DNA from: Spirogloea muscicola
Lineage: Eukaryota > Streptophyta > Zygnematophyceae > Spirogloeales > Spirogloeaceae
Length of the DNA: 16,017 nt
Reading direction: 5' to 3'
NCBI GenBank assembly: GCA_009602725.1
Contig: WELB01000035.1
Coordinates: 377,043-393,059, forward strand
A program made the translations under genes and the position numbers. The notes beneath the pieces were generated by a model. That model made no database searches. It saw only the letters and a program-made list of their open reading frames with translations, and was not told where the DNA came from. Positions 1 through 10,632 of this stretch are shown here, in pieces; the stretch's first letter is position 1, and every line of letters starts with the position of its first letter.

Positions 1-1874
<1,874 letters not shown>

Positions 1875-2286
1875 TGTCCATCCACTGCCTCAACAAGCAC
1901 TGTTACTGAAAAGCTTCTGTTCTCACACAACACTGGGTCACTTTACAGGGTGAGTGAGTCAGCTTGCAGAAATTCCTGCAACGATTGACTCACAGTGCCT
2001 GAGGTGCAACTTTGAGCCCAGCAGCATTACTAAACTTGCCCTCTTCAGCGGACCTGATTGAGCAATACACCAACGCTGCAGAGCATGTAGTTGAGCACTG
2101 CAACCGCACTAGTGCAACTTCTGTACTACTGCACTCTTGGTTCTGTTAGGCATTGGTAGTTGATAGTTGCATGCCTTCCTCACTGAGCATGCCCTTTCTT
2201 CTACAAGCAGTCTTCTCTAGGTGTTGTTTCCTTGATTAGTCAACTGTCTTATGCACACCATCTTGCGAAAGGAAGTCATGGTAAAA
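1875..2286. other. Convergent intergenic region between phosphatase and SOD-A
   Basis: These 412 bases should hold the 3' untranslated regions of two genes that face each other. I see no credible coding exon. A TTACA at 1943-1947 reads TGTAA on the minus strand, the polyadenylation signal typical of green algae, at a plausible distance (about 340 bases) beyond the SOD-A stop codon. No TGTAA is seen here for the plus-strand gene. Confidence 0.4.
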
Positions 2287-4667
2287 TTACTTGGCTGCAG
2301 TCAATCCAACAATCCCTGCAAATGAAGTCGGGACAGACTTGCAGTTAGCGCCACCCTTAAGATTTGTCTTCAAGCTGTGATTTGAAACCTACAAGACATA
2401 CATCCGAGGTCAAGTGGCAGTGTGACACGAAATCCCAAACACGAAGGTTGTAAGAGAAAATTGCAAAGTGACATGCTGTGGCTTACCACAAGCAAGACGA
2501 GCTCCAGCATTGCCAGTGGAAGGACTGAGCTCGTGACCACCTGCAGGAGGATGAGGGGTGATGGGAAAGTCATGACTGATATGACCCTTCTTTAGCTCAT
2601 ACATGCTCAGGAGATGACTAAAGTGCCCAAGACGCGTCAGACTTCCAACCCCGTCCCTTGACCTCTGCATTGCTGATGTAAACCAACGAGCACTCTGGCT
2701 TAAGCTAAAACTGAGCTTGCAATGTCATGCCACTCTTGATGCTTGCAACTCAAATGCCTAGTGATTAGTCACTTGCACAGTAAACTGCCTCGCATACTGC
2801 CATGAAATGTTCAATTGCCACCCACAACAAGTGCTCACCTTTGCCCAGATCATCTTCATCCTCGTGGATTACAAAAGCGCGACCAATAGCAGAATCAGGT
2901 CCTGACAAGTGGATCTGTACATGAGTGGATATGGCGTATGTGAGTGATGGCAACAGTGTTGAGTATGCACGGCTCTAGTACAGAAGTATAAGGTATCAGT
3001 CGTCCCATGCATCTGCTTAGTGTCTAAGTACATAGTCAAACAACCACAAGGCAAGCTGTGGGCACAATCAATACACCTGCTGGTCTGTTATGGTTGTCTC
3101 GATAACACCTGTTCATGTTACCCAAGAAAGTGACTGATTAGTATTAAATTATAAAACCAGTGCAGCCTGTGAAAGAGGTTGCAGTCAGAATAGCAAAATG
3201 GCCCAGACATTACCCGCACTTTCAGCATTCCTGACTTCACATAACACACTCTTGGGCAAGGGGGGTACTTCTGGACCACGGATGAAGAAGTTCAATACCC
3301 TGGTCATCAGCAATGACGTTGCCTAGGTCGCCTGCATGGCGCACCTCATCCTCTGGAGCGCCATGCGTCTGCTTCTTCGGATTGAAGTGAGGCCCTGAAA
3401 GCAATCAATGTCCACTGATTCCATGCTCTTGTCGACCTCAAGGACTGCCATGAATGTTGCATACATTACGGTATTGTGCAGGAGATGTATACCTTCTAAT
3501 GAATGTGGCACTAGAGAAGGCAACAGCAACAGCAACAAGAGGTGCAGGTAGTCGTGACATGTTATGCCTTACTCTGGCAGCACAGATCCAACTGTCCCAA
3601 GACAGGCAGGTCAGACCCCTTGATTGACCATGCTCTCATGCAAGCTAATGACAAACATCGTGACAAGGGGCCAAAGAGTAAAGAAAATGACCGACCAGTA
3701 GATGCACACCCATTGGTTGTGTCCCCAAATTCATGCTGCATACCAGATGAAGGACTGATTTGAATGAGCCTCCAGTCAATGCTTTCTCAGACAAACATGT
3801 ACTAAGTTTTAAGAAGGCCTCGATGTTTGTGATGCAGTGATAAACAGATGCACGATACACTTGAGGCCGCTTACAAAGGCATACCAGATGGAAGCCATGC
3901 TTGCCAGGTTTCAGACCCTTGATAGACAAGTGAACAGTTGTTGGGCCTGCAGGACACATGCAGCATCCTGAGCAACTTCATTTCTATCACTGGCGGCTGC
4001 CACATGCTCGGCAGTTGGGACGCCGTTGATTATACGACATTACGTATGCAACGATCAGCGATGATGCATGGTGCTGATGGAGTAGCACATACAGAAAGCA
4101 CTAAATCGACCTGCAAGCTGTTAGCCTCAGCCCATATCTAGTCATGGGTAATGAGTAGGACCAACCACCTACATCAGGTTTGCAAAGTGCCTGCGACCAG
4201 CTCCATTCGACAAGCCCCAAGGAGGAGCAACATCAATACAAGTTGACCTCAGGTAATGATGCGTGCTCCGTGTGACGAGGCTGACCTGACTCATCCTCCT
4301 GTGTAAGTTTCACGGTGCCATCGACGCCAGCACTGCCCGCGAGGACAGCCACTGCCTGCTTCGCCTGCCATGGAAGCCACCGACAGTGAGGTCCACCATG
4401 CTCAACAAGGCCCCCAGGGCGACCTCTTGCAGATTCAGCTGGCTATCTCAACCACAGTGGCCCCTTTGGTGTAAGGCTGCTCGTGCGAAAAATCCCACAG
4501 TCAGACAACGAGAAACAAGTCGCGGACGGCGGACCAACCATCGTCATACGACCTTGCGCCGCAGGGACAATGCTGCGCCGCCAGATGAGAAGGCAGAAAG
4601 GCGAGGCAGACGGTGCGTTAGAATTGCCTCCAACGCATCGGTCAGTCCGCTGTGGAGGCCTTACCAT
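2287..4667 (-). CDS. Cu/Zn superoxide dismutase, cytosolic type (copy A), nine exons
   Basis: Dismutates superoxide to hydrogen peroxide and oxygen. Exons on the minus strand: 4667-4665 (start codon only), 4364-4286, 3946-3885, 3735-3696, 3394-3299, 3108-3077, 2914-2839, 2540-2487, 2315-2287 (TAA). All junctions are GT-AG with matching phases, and the product is 156 residues. Copper ligands are H47, H49, H64 and H121. Zinc ligands are H64, H72, H81 and D84. The disulfide pair is C58-C147 and the active-site Arg is R144; all are present. Motifs seen are [42 protein letters not shown] and [10 protein letters not shown]. It starts [17 protein letters not shown] and ends GIVGLTAAK, like plant cytosolic forms, with no targeting extension. 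The start rests on one perfect donor, ATG|GTAAGG, placed in phase with the acceptor at 4365/4366, and is the least certain part. An alternative is an N-terminal exon hidden in 4365-4800. Confidence 0.9.
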
Positions 4668-4679
4668 GGAGCTGGCGGG

Positions 4680-4709
4680 AGACGCAGACGGCGGCGGCGA
4701 CGGCGGCGG

Positions 4710-4741
<32 letters not shown>

Positions 4742-4746
4742 GGCGA
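4680..4746. repeat. GGC trinucleotide repeat in the SOD-A 5' leader region
   Basis: From about 4690 to 4743 the sequence is almost pure GGC/GCG triplets with a few interruptions. It lies just upstream of the proposed SOD-A start codon, so it would be CCG-rich 5' untranslated sequence on the sense (minus) strand. A shorter GCC run also encodes the alanines at the start of SOD-B (10612-10630). Slippage-prone and probably variable in length. Confidence 0.85.
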
Positions 4747-4849
4747 AGGGACTGATGCCGTCAGCTGCCAGCTGCTGGAGGGATTTGGAGTGTGTATTGA
4801 GTTGATGGAGGGCTGACGGTGGCAGAAGAAGGGGTCGCCCATTGAGGAT

Positions 4850-5335
4850 AGGGGCTGGAAAAGCCAGCCCAAAAAGAATGAACAGAGTACGAGAAGGGGG
4901 GCCAGGCAGAGACTCCCTGGCCATGTAAATGGCACGGCCCGCAGCTTTCGGGATGGAGACAAGGCGCGCTGTGCGAAATGAAGGAAGTGCTCGCCCATAG
5001 AGAAGAAGAAGAGGGGCTGGCAAAGCCAGCCCAAAAGAAGAAGGCTCGCCCATAGAGAAAGAGGGGCTGGCAAAGCCAGCCCAAAAAGAATGGACAATGT
5101 CCAAAGCCGAAGAATGAGATGCCGAGGAAGGACTCCTCTACCCTACCAATCAGACAACATACTAGGGAAGCTCAGTAGGGGCTGGAAAAGCCAGCCCAAA
5201 AAGAATGAACAAAGTACGAGAAGGGGGGCCAGGCAGAGACTCCCTGGCCATTTAAATGGCACGGCCCGCAGCTTTCGGGATGGAGACAAGGCGCGCTGTG
5301 CGAAATGAAGGAAGTGCTCGCCCATAGAGAAGAAG
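4850..5335. repeat. Near-perfect 159-bp direct repeat pair
   Basis: Bases 4850-5008 and 5177-5335 are direct copies 327 bp apart. I see two mismatches in 159 positions: CAGAGTAC versus CAAAGTAC, and CCATGTAAAT versus CCATTTAAAT. Each copy starts with the hairpin unit and ends with CTCGCCCATAGAGAAGAAG. The near identity means the duplication is recent. Confidence 0.93.
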
Positions 5336-5711
5336 TGGCACTCCCAATGGGGGCAAGGGCTGCGAAAAGCCAGCCCAAAAAGAATTCACAAAGGTTCAGA
5401 GGGGCCTAAGAGCGGTGAGCAGCTACAAAGGAGAAGAAGAAGAAAGTGCTCGCCCATTGAGAATAGGGGCTACAAAGGGGCCTGAGGATGCAATGGTAAA
5501 ACAGGGGAGAGAAAAGAGAGAGAAGGCGCGCGGTGCGCATGAAATTAAAGCGAGGCCAATTCAAGCCATTACATTGTTCAGACAGGGGGAGGATAGAGAA
5601 GAAGAAGAGGGGCTGGCAAAGCCAGCCCAAAAGAAGAAGGCTCGCCCATAGAGAAAGAGGGGCTGGCAAAGCCAGCCCAAAAACATTGGACAATGTCCAA
5701 AGCCAAAGAAA
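4997..5711. repeat. Second direct repeat pair, about 115 bp, carrying two hairpins each
   Basis: Bases 4997-5115 and 5593-5711 match at a constant offset of 596 with only a few differences, for example AAAGAATGG versus AAACATTGG. Each copy carries two hairpin units separated by CCAAAAGAAGAAGGCTCGCC and ends in a shared TGGACAATGTCCAAAGCC. That tail contains a short palindrome, GGACAATGTCC. The pair overlaps the first duplication by 12 bp, so the cluster grew by more than one event. Confidence 0.88.
5523..5586 (+). repeat. GCGCGCGGTGCGC module, copy 1
   Basis: About 64 bp beginning AAGGCGCGCGGTGCGCATG, then GAGGCCAATTCAAGCC, and ending ACATTGTTCAGAC. The same module recurs at 5968-6031, 15264-15317 and, inverted, 10843-10906. 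It differs from the hairpin unit but is often adjacent to it. Confidence 0.85.
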
Positions 5712-5892
5712 GAAAGAGCGCGCCCGTAGAGAAAGAAAGAAAGGGCTCGCCCATTGAGGATAGGGGCTGGACAAGCCAGCCCGAAAATAGAGAAAGGGGG
5801 CCAGCAAAGCCAGCCCAGAAAGAATAGACAATGTCAAAAGCCAAAAAACACAAAAACAAAAAACACACAGCTAGGCAGCTAGAGAAGAAGAC

Positions 5893-6031
5893 ACGACGAA
5901 ATCACAGGAAGCTCAATACCCCCGGGTGAGCAACATCAGCTCGGAGTAGCTCGACGCAGGAAAGAGAGAAGGCGCGCGGGGCGCATGAATTGAAAGGGAG
6001 GCCAATTCAAGCCAATACATTGTTCAGGCAG
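5893..6031 (+). repeat. Direct repeat flanking a retroelement fragment, left copy, containing module copy 2
   Basis: Contains GAAGCTCAATACC..., GTGAGCAACATCAG and GTAGCTCGACGCAGG, followed by the GCGCGCGG.GCGC module at 5968-6031. The first 75 bp recur at 6767-6842 in the same orientation with some ten or so differences. The two copies bracket the retrotransposon fragment at 6072-6754. Confidence 0.8.
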
Positions 6032-6071
6032 AGTCGAGTGCAGACTAAACAATGCTACATAACACGGAGAC

Positions 6072-6754
6072 CTAAAAAGGAAGTGATGCATCCAGACGCG
6101 ACCCAGAAGCAGCCGCGATAGCGCGGCCCGCACGCGAGTGGACGGCATAGGCGAGGGAGCGTTGGAGGGACACGGAGAGCCGCATCCGGAAGACCTGGGC
6201 CAGGAGGAATGCGTGTATATTAAGAGATGGGGAGGCCATGTGTGGCCAAGTACAAAGGCAAGCACATTGGGCCAGGGAGCCGGCCGCGTTGAAGCCGGGC
6301 AGCCCCCCTGGCAGACCCGGCCGCCGCCGCCGCTTTTTTTCCTTGTGTGCTTGTCATTTCTGCTGGTTCGCCTTAGGGCTTCGCCTGGCTTCCCCCCCCC
6401 TCTTCTTGTACTCTGTTCATTCTTTTTTGGGCTGGCTGTTCCAGCCCATATTCTCAATGGGCGAGCCCTTCTTCTCCCTGGCAGACCCGGCCGCCGCTCG
6501 ATGGCCTGCCGGGCAAGCCGCTGGAGGAGGTCCAGCCAGCCACGGCCATAGGCCCCGTGGACATCGATGGCCAGGGCTGCGAATTTGTCGGCAGGCGGGT
6601 GATCAGCATATTTCCGTTCTTTGCCGCGGGCCGCCACAGCGACCGCATGCCCAGCGGTTGTCGCCGACTTGGAGGGATTAGCGGAGTCGACACAGTCGGT
6701 AGTCACCACATCCGCGAAGATTGAGGTGCCGAAAGAGAAGAGAGGTTTTTTACT
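6072..6754 (-). pseudogene. Non-LTR retrotransposon-like ORF fragment (C-terminal region), interrupted by an insertion
   Basis: Read on the minus strand from 6754 the frame gives IFADVVTTDC..., then GKERKYAD, FAALAIDVHGAYGRG and LLQRLARQAIERR. It then meets an inserted element at 6328-6475. Beyond the insertion the same frame resumes and gives LLAQVFRMRLSVSLQRS and AYAVHSRAGRAI before a TAG at 6074-6072. An order of 'AD' strand, basic KY segment, F..LA.....G..G, LL..LA and a final L.VSLQR.....V..RA segment is typical of the tail of reverse-transcriptase polyproteins of non-LTR retrotransposons. An in-frame TAA at 6757-6755 closes the upstream side, so no reverse transcriptase domain remains. 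The assignment is from motif memory; another retroelement class is possible. Confidence 0.6.
6306..6497 (-). mobile_element. Small poly-A (SINE-like) element with target-site duplication
   Basis: A 22-bp sequence beginning CCCTGGCAGACCCGGC occurs at 6306-6327 and again at 6476-6497. Between them lies an element of about 142 bp (6334-6475). In minus orientation it begins GAAGAAGGGCTCGCCC, contains the hairpin GGGCTGG-AACAG-CCAGCCC, and ends with a 7-A tail. A terminal A tail plus a long target duplication is the signature of retrotransposition by a LINE machinery. I see no tRNA-type A and B boxes, so the source RNA is unknown. The insertion splits a retroelement ORF. A near-identical copy sits at 14902-15040. 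Confidence 0.75.
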
Positions 6755-6766
6755 TTACCAAATACG

Positions 6767-6935
6767 ACAAAACACTAGGGAAGCTCAGTACCCGCGAGTG
6801 AGCAACATCAGGTCAGAGTAGCTCGATGCAGGGAAGGGGAGGCCTAATTTAAGGCCCCTATCCTCAATGGGCGAGCTCTTTCTTTCTACTGCCACTTCCT
6901 TCTTATTTAAGCCAACGCACTGTTTAGGCAAAAGC
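6767..6935 (+). repeat. Direct repeat flanking the retroelement fragment, right copy (diverged)
   Basis: Bases 6767-6842 match 5893-5967 (GAAGCTCAGTACC, GTGAGCAACATCAG, GTAGCTCGATGCAGG). The following module is broken up. A GAGGCCTAATTTAAG piece is followed by an inverted fragment of the hairpin repeat flank (CCTATCCTCAATGGGCGAG, 6865-6883), then a diverged remainder, AAGCCAACGCACTGTTTAGG, near 6909-6928. Confidence 0.65.
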
Positions 6936-7944
6936 TCGTGCAAAGGTGGGGCTTCACTAAGCTAACGGGGTAACTGCGTGACGTTAGTAAGCGCCACAGC
7001 GGGCAGGGCTCGCCACTCTGCCCGCCCTGACACATAGCAGCTGCCCAGCTTTATCGTTGCCAGAGCCCTCAAGCTTCCTCGGCACTTGTGGCGGCTGGAA
7101 ATGTGGACGAGATTAGTTTCGGCCTCCATATGCGCAGTGCTGTTTCGGGTTCTGTCCATCCCTGCTGGGCTGGCCTCTCACAGCCATCGCCTTAATTTAC
7201 GAGAGCTGTTTCGTTCCTCGACTAGGTGGCCATCTGCAGGTCAGAGCCAGCTCTTAACACTTGATGGCCAGTGAGTAGCTGAGGGCTTCGGCAGTGTTTG
7301 CGAGCAGCAGCATGAGTGAAGATATCAAGAACCACAGGGGTCTGCAATGCTCATGTGGCAAGAGGAGAAAAGCAGGCGCGCCATTGCCCCCCAAAGATCG
7401 TACCATCCAGTCTTTGCAAGTGGTTCAACTTTCACAATCTCTGCATTTCTTTCACCCCTGCAGTGGCACTCTCTGGCCACATCACAATCTTTGCAGTATC
7501 CCACACTGAACTCAAAATTGCCGCAGGCCACCCAGCCTACAGATTTGGGAACTGGATTTGCAGAAGGATTTTTGCTCCTGGAGCCTTCCTGTTTGAAGGC
7601 ACAAGAAGTACGAGAAATTTGAGCATGAGGTCACTAAATTGCCAGATGCAAAGCTCCTGTTACTGATATATTGGACAGAGACTCTTGAAGCCCGTCGAAC
7701 AGCAGGTCACTGAAACCGCTTGGGGTTGCAGATGCTTGGCAGAATGCTAAGCTGATGAACAGCATCATCCAACCAGACCACGTCAAACCTGTCAAGCACT
7801 CTGTTGAACTTGCTCTTTGCATAAGCCATGTTTAGTTGCAAAGCTGCAACTAGACATGCTTTGCATCTGAGACATTCACTGCACATGAAATGCCAAGAGT
7901 CTCAACCGCCCGACCTAGAAGCTCGCTGGAGATGGCTTGTGAAG
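6936..7944. other. About 1 kb with no recognised gene, downstream of SOD-B
   Basis: I find no exon with family resemblance here on either strand; open frames are short and unremarkable. It should contain the SOD-B 3' untranslated region at its right end. Small structures seen: an inverted repeat GCGGGCAG...CTGCCCGC at 6999-7025 (8-bp stem, 11-nt loop), and a segment at 7167-7187 that is the reverse complement of 385-405 inside the phosphatase gene's first intron. Confidence 0.5.
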
Positions 7945-10632
7945 TCACCCTTCAAGTGGCGTCAGGCCCACCACGCCTGTGGCCCACCAGGCAGTGTGCA
8001 CAAGGTGAGGATCTGTCACCTTTAGCAATGAAAGAAATCTGATAGATGGTACATGGATGCAGCAAGCGCGCGCCTGCCTATAGTGCTTCATAATCTCATC
8101 AGTGTCAGGGTGGTATCTGTACCACAGGCCAGGCGGCCTCCAGCGTTGCCAGTAGTGGAGCTCAACTCGTGGCCACCTGCAACATGCAGGACGCATGTGT
8201 CACAGCTGGAGTTTTCACTTTCCTACTCACAAATGGCAAGAAGGCGAGTATTCATCCTGATGTATCTATACCAGTCCAGCCACCTTGCTCAACCATGAAA
8301 GGTATCCTCAACAGAAAGCTATTATTTCTGTACCAGATTTCATACAATTTGCACCTTCACACTAATGCTATGAAGATATCTAGCTCATCAACTCAGATGT
8401 ATATTAGCCACAACTTAGTATGCAGTGTTGAATGCAGCAGTATTTACGGGCAAGCGTACCCTTGCCAAGGTCGTCCTCCATCTCGTGGATGACAAATGCG
8501 CGACCGACCACGGTGTTGGGACCAGAAAGTGGAATCTAAATAACAATGCCAACAAGCACCATCCAAGCCCATCGCTTACAGATTCGTCAGCTGGTAAAGC
8601 GCCCACCTTGCTGACCTGCCATGCTAGATGGCTGGGCCTACGATTGCTGCTTTGCACATGAGTGTAAAAAGCTTACAGTGTTGTACGAAGGCCACAATTG
8701 TACATTGTTCACGATCTAGTGGAGCACATTTGACAAAAGAGTACGACAGAGACAGAGACTCGATAATTTGGTTGCAGACCTGGCTGTCAGTAATGGTGGT
8801 GTTCACTACACCTGGCATCAAAGGGATGTCAAGGACTAACATTAGCATGACTTCTTGTATGCAATGGCAGCTAATGTGCAGATTAAGCAGCAGTATCTTG
8901 GTTGCACAGATATGTCTTGCTGTTATGGCCTGATGATGTGCCTTTACATAGGACCTCCTCGCAATGACATCTCAGGTGAGCTTTCAAGTGTTGCCCAACC
9001 CATAGCACCAAAGCTCCAAGAATGAGTAATCAAGCTCAGCCAACATGTGTACTAAATTGGCATGTTCCTCACCCTTGTCATCGGCAACAACATTTCCAAG
9101 ATCACCAGCATGTCGTGTCTCATCCTCTGGGGCGCCGTGAGTCTTCTTATCAGGGTTATAGTGAGGACCTGCAACAACAGCAGCACAGACACAGCTCAGT
9201 GCACATCAGGTGCTGTGGGCCTTTACACTGAGTTTGCTGACAAGCAACCTCGTGTTTTAGTAGTGAGTACCACATCGCCATTGTCAGACACACTGCCTAC
9301 GGTGGAGATGTACCAGTGGAAATGCAGCCATTGGTGGTATCACCAAATTCATGCTGCAACAACAGTTGCCCAGGTTGTCAGCAACTTCAGCTTCAATGAC
9401 ATAAGCCCATAACGTCAGTGTATCGCAACGACTAAAGTTTTAAAATTGGAATAGCACAGCAAGGTTGCTACTTACTGAACTGTTTCAACCTCAATCAACA
9501 AGCATCACGTACTGACAATCATGCTGGTTGTCTAATCTCACCAGGTGGAATCCATGCTTGCCAGGAGTGAGGCCTGTGATGTTGACATTCACAGTCGTGG
9601 GACCTGCACAATCATGCATGACAGTCGACATGCCTTCACAAATAACTAGAAGGCTGTGTAGCCTGAGAAGAACGGTAAGACACCATGCTCAATGATCAGC
9701 TCTGAGCTGGATAGACCTGATATAAGCGCCGCAGAAAGACGCGCGTGACATGGGACCAGCTCGGTTACCTGACTCATCGTCTTGGCTCAGCTGCACAACG
9801 CCCTCAACACCAGCAGTCCCCTTCAACACTGCCACGGCCTTCTTCGCAGCCTCCACCTGCCGCCAGTGGAAATATGACTTCAGTTCCAATTACAACCCTC
9901 TACTACTGATAAGGATGATTCTGCAACACTTCCAGATGCTCATATAACAAATTGCAGGTTACATACTGTGCGGCACTAAGGGCCAGATTTGAGCTTATAT
10001 ATCTTTAGGATATTGTATTGTGGTGTAATTATATTGCGGACGACATTGCTGCAAACGTGAATACAGCTTTGACGACAAGTCTGCATCCTCGTGCCCACCG
10101 CCATTGTCGCAGAATCTCAGCGGTCTGGCTCTGCTGTAAAGCGCTTACCTTGAGAACCGCCAACCTCACTATTTTCCGCTGAGGAGCGGCTGATCGAAGA
10201 GCGCTTCCGAAGAAGGCTTTGTGAGTCGGGATGCGCTTGACCTGCCATCAAAGATACCATACAAAGTCATTGTGAGGCCGTGTCGACCAAACCAGCCGTG
10301 CTGGCCTTGGACATTGAGGTGTCTGCAGAAAAGCTGCCTCTCGCTACTATCGAGCTGCCAGACGTCAGGCTGAGGCACCGCGCGCGGCAAGGCGCTGCAT
10401 CGTAGACGGAGCGCTGCAGCTCCTGACCGCTATCGCTGGAGGCTTGGAGCCTGAGCTGCCGGCTGACGTCCGGCAGACCGCCGAGGCGGCGGCTGGCGGC
10501 GCCAAGCGCGGCCAGCCCCGGGAAGCTGAGCTGCGGGATAATGGCGAGTGTGATGAGCTTGCGGCGCACCTGGAAGGACGCGGAGGCTGGGGCCAGGAGG
10601 GAGGACCCGAGCGTGGCGGCGGCGGCGGCCAT
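7945..10632 (-). CDS. Cu/Zn superoxide dismutase with plastid transit peptide (copy B), ten exons
   Basis: Minus-strand exons: 10632-10570, 10241-10149, 9856-9769, 9603-9542, 9353-9314, 9168-9073, 8811-8780, 8535-8460, 8176-8123, 7976-7945 (TGA). Splice sites are GT-AG and phases agree, giving 211 residues, the usual size of chloroplast precursors. Residues 1-52 are Ala/Ser/Arg-rich with almost no acidic residues ([15 protein letters not shown]..., [16 protein letters not shown]), as expected for import into plastids. The mature enzyme begins near [13 protein letters not shown]. Copper ligands are H101, H103, H118 and H175. Zinc ligands are H118, H126, H135 and D138. The disulfide is C112-C201 and R198 is the active-site Arg. 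The C-terminus [10 protein letters not shown] resembles plant chloroplast SODs. The weakest junction is the first donor (CAG|GTGCGC). Unspliced, exon 1 stays open to 10267 but then ends without reaching the SOD domain. Confidence 0.93.

Larger units (their letters stand above)
4838..5830. repeat. Cluster of GGGCTGG...CCAGCCC hairpin repeats
   Basis: Nine or more copies of a 19-bp palindromic unit, GGGCTGG-5 nt-CCAGCCC, lie here, at about 4852, 5014, 5062, 5179, 5358 (imperfect), 5610, 5660, 5764 and 5799. Loop variants are CAAAG (an 8-bp stem with an AAA loop), AAAAG and ACAAG. Common flanks are CTCGCCCATTGAGGATA or CTCGCCCATAGAGAAAG on the left and CAAAAAGAATGAACAGAGTAC on the right. Several reading frames are open only because the repeat lacks stops, so I do not call any as genes. 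The block begins about 170 bp upstream of the SOD-A start codon. Confidence 0.9.

Noticed and set aside
2340-2392. Alternative last exon for SOD-A giving a C-terminus FKSQLEDKS
   Set aside because: The exon at 2315-2287 gives GIVGLTAAK, which matches the family C-terminus and the SOD-B ending; the alternative does not.
3181-3220. A 17-nt candidate microexon in SOD-A encoding MLKVR
   Set aside because: The correct 32-nt exon encoding [10 protein letters not shown] was found at 3077-3108. It matches the SOD-B exon ([10 protein letters not shown]) in length, phase and sequence.
4838-5830. CRISPR-like array from regularly repeated palindromes
   Set aside because: Spacing is irregular, the spacers are themselves repeated sequence, and the setting is an intron-rich eukaryotic nuclear genome.
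4642-5837. Long minus-strand open frames of up to 151 codons in the repeat cluster, encoding hydrophobic Leu/Phe/Pro/Trp-rich peptides such as GWLCQPLF
   Set aside because: They are open in several overlapping frames at once because the repeat units lack stops. They follow the repeat copies, have no family resemblance, and break at unit boundaries.
10169-10390. A minus-strand frame with LYGIFDGR, reminiscent of the FDG motif of PP2C phosphatases
   Set aside because: Only this short string matches, no other PP2C motif is present, and the segment overlaps SOD-B intron 1 and the second transit exon in another frame.
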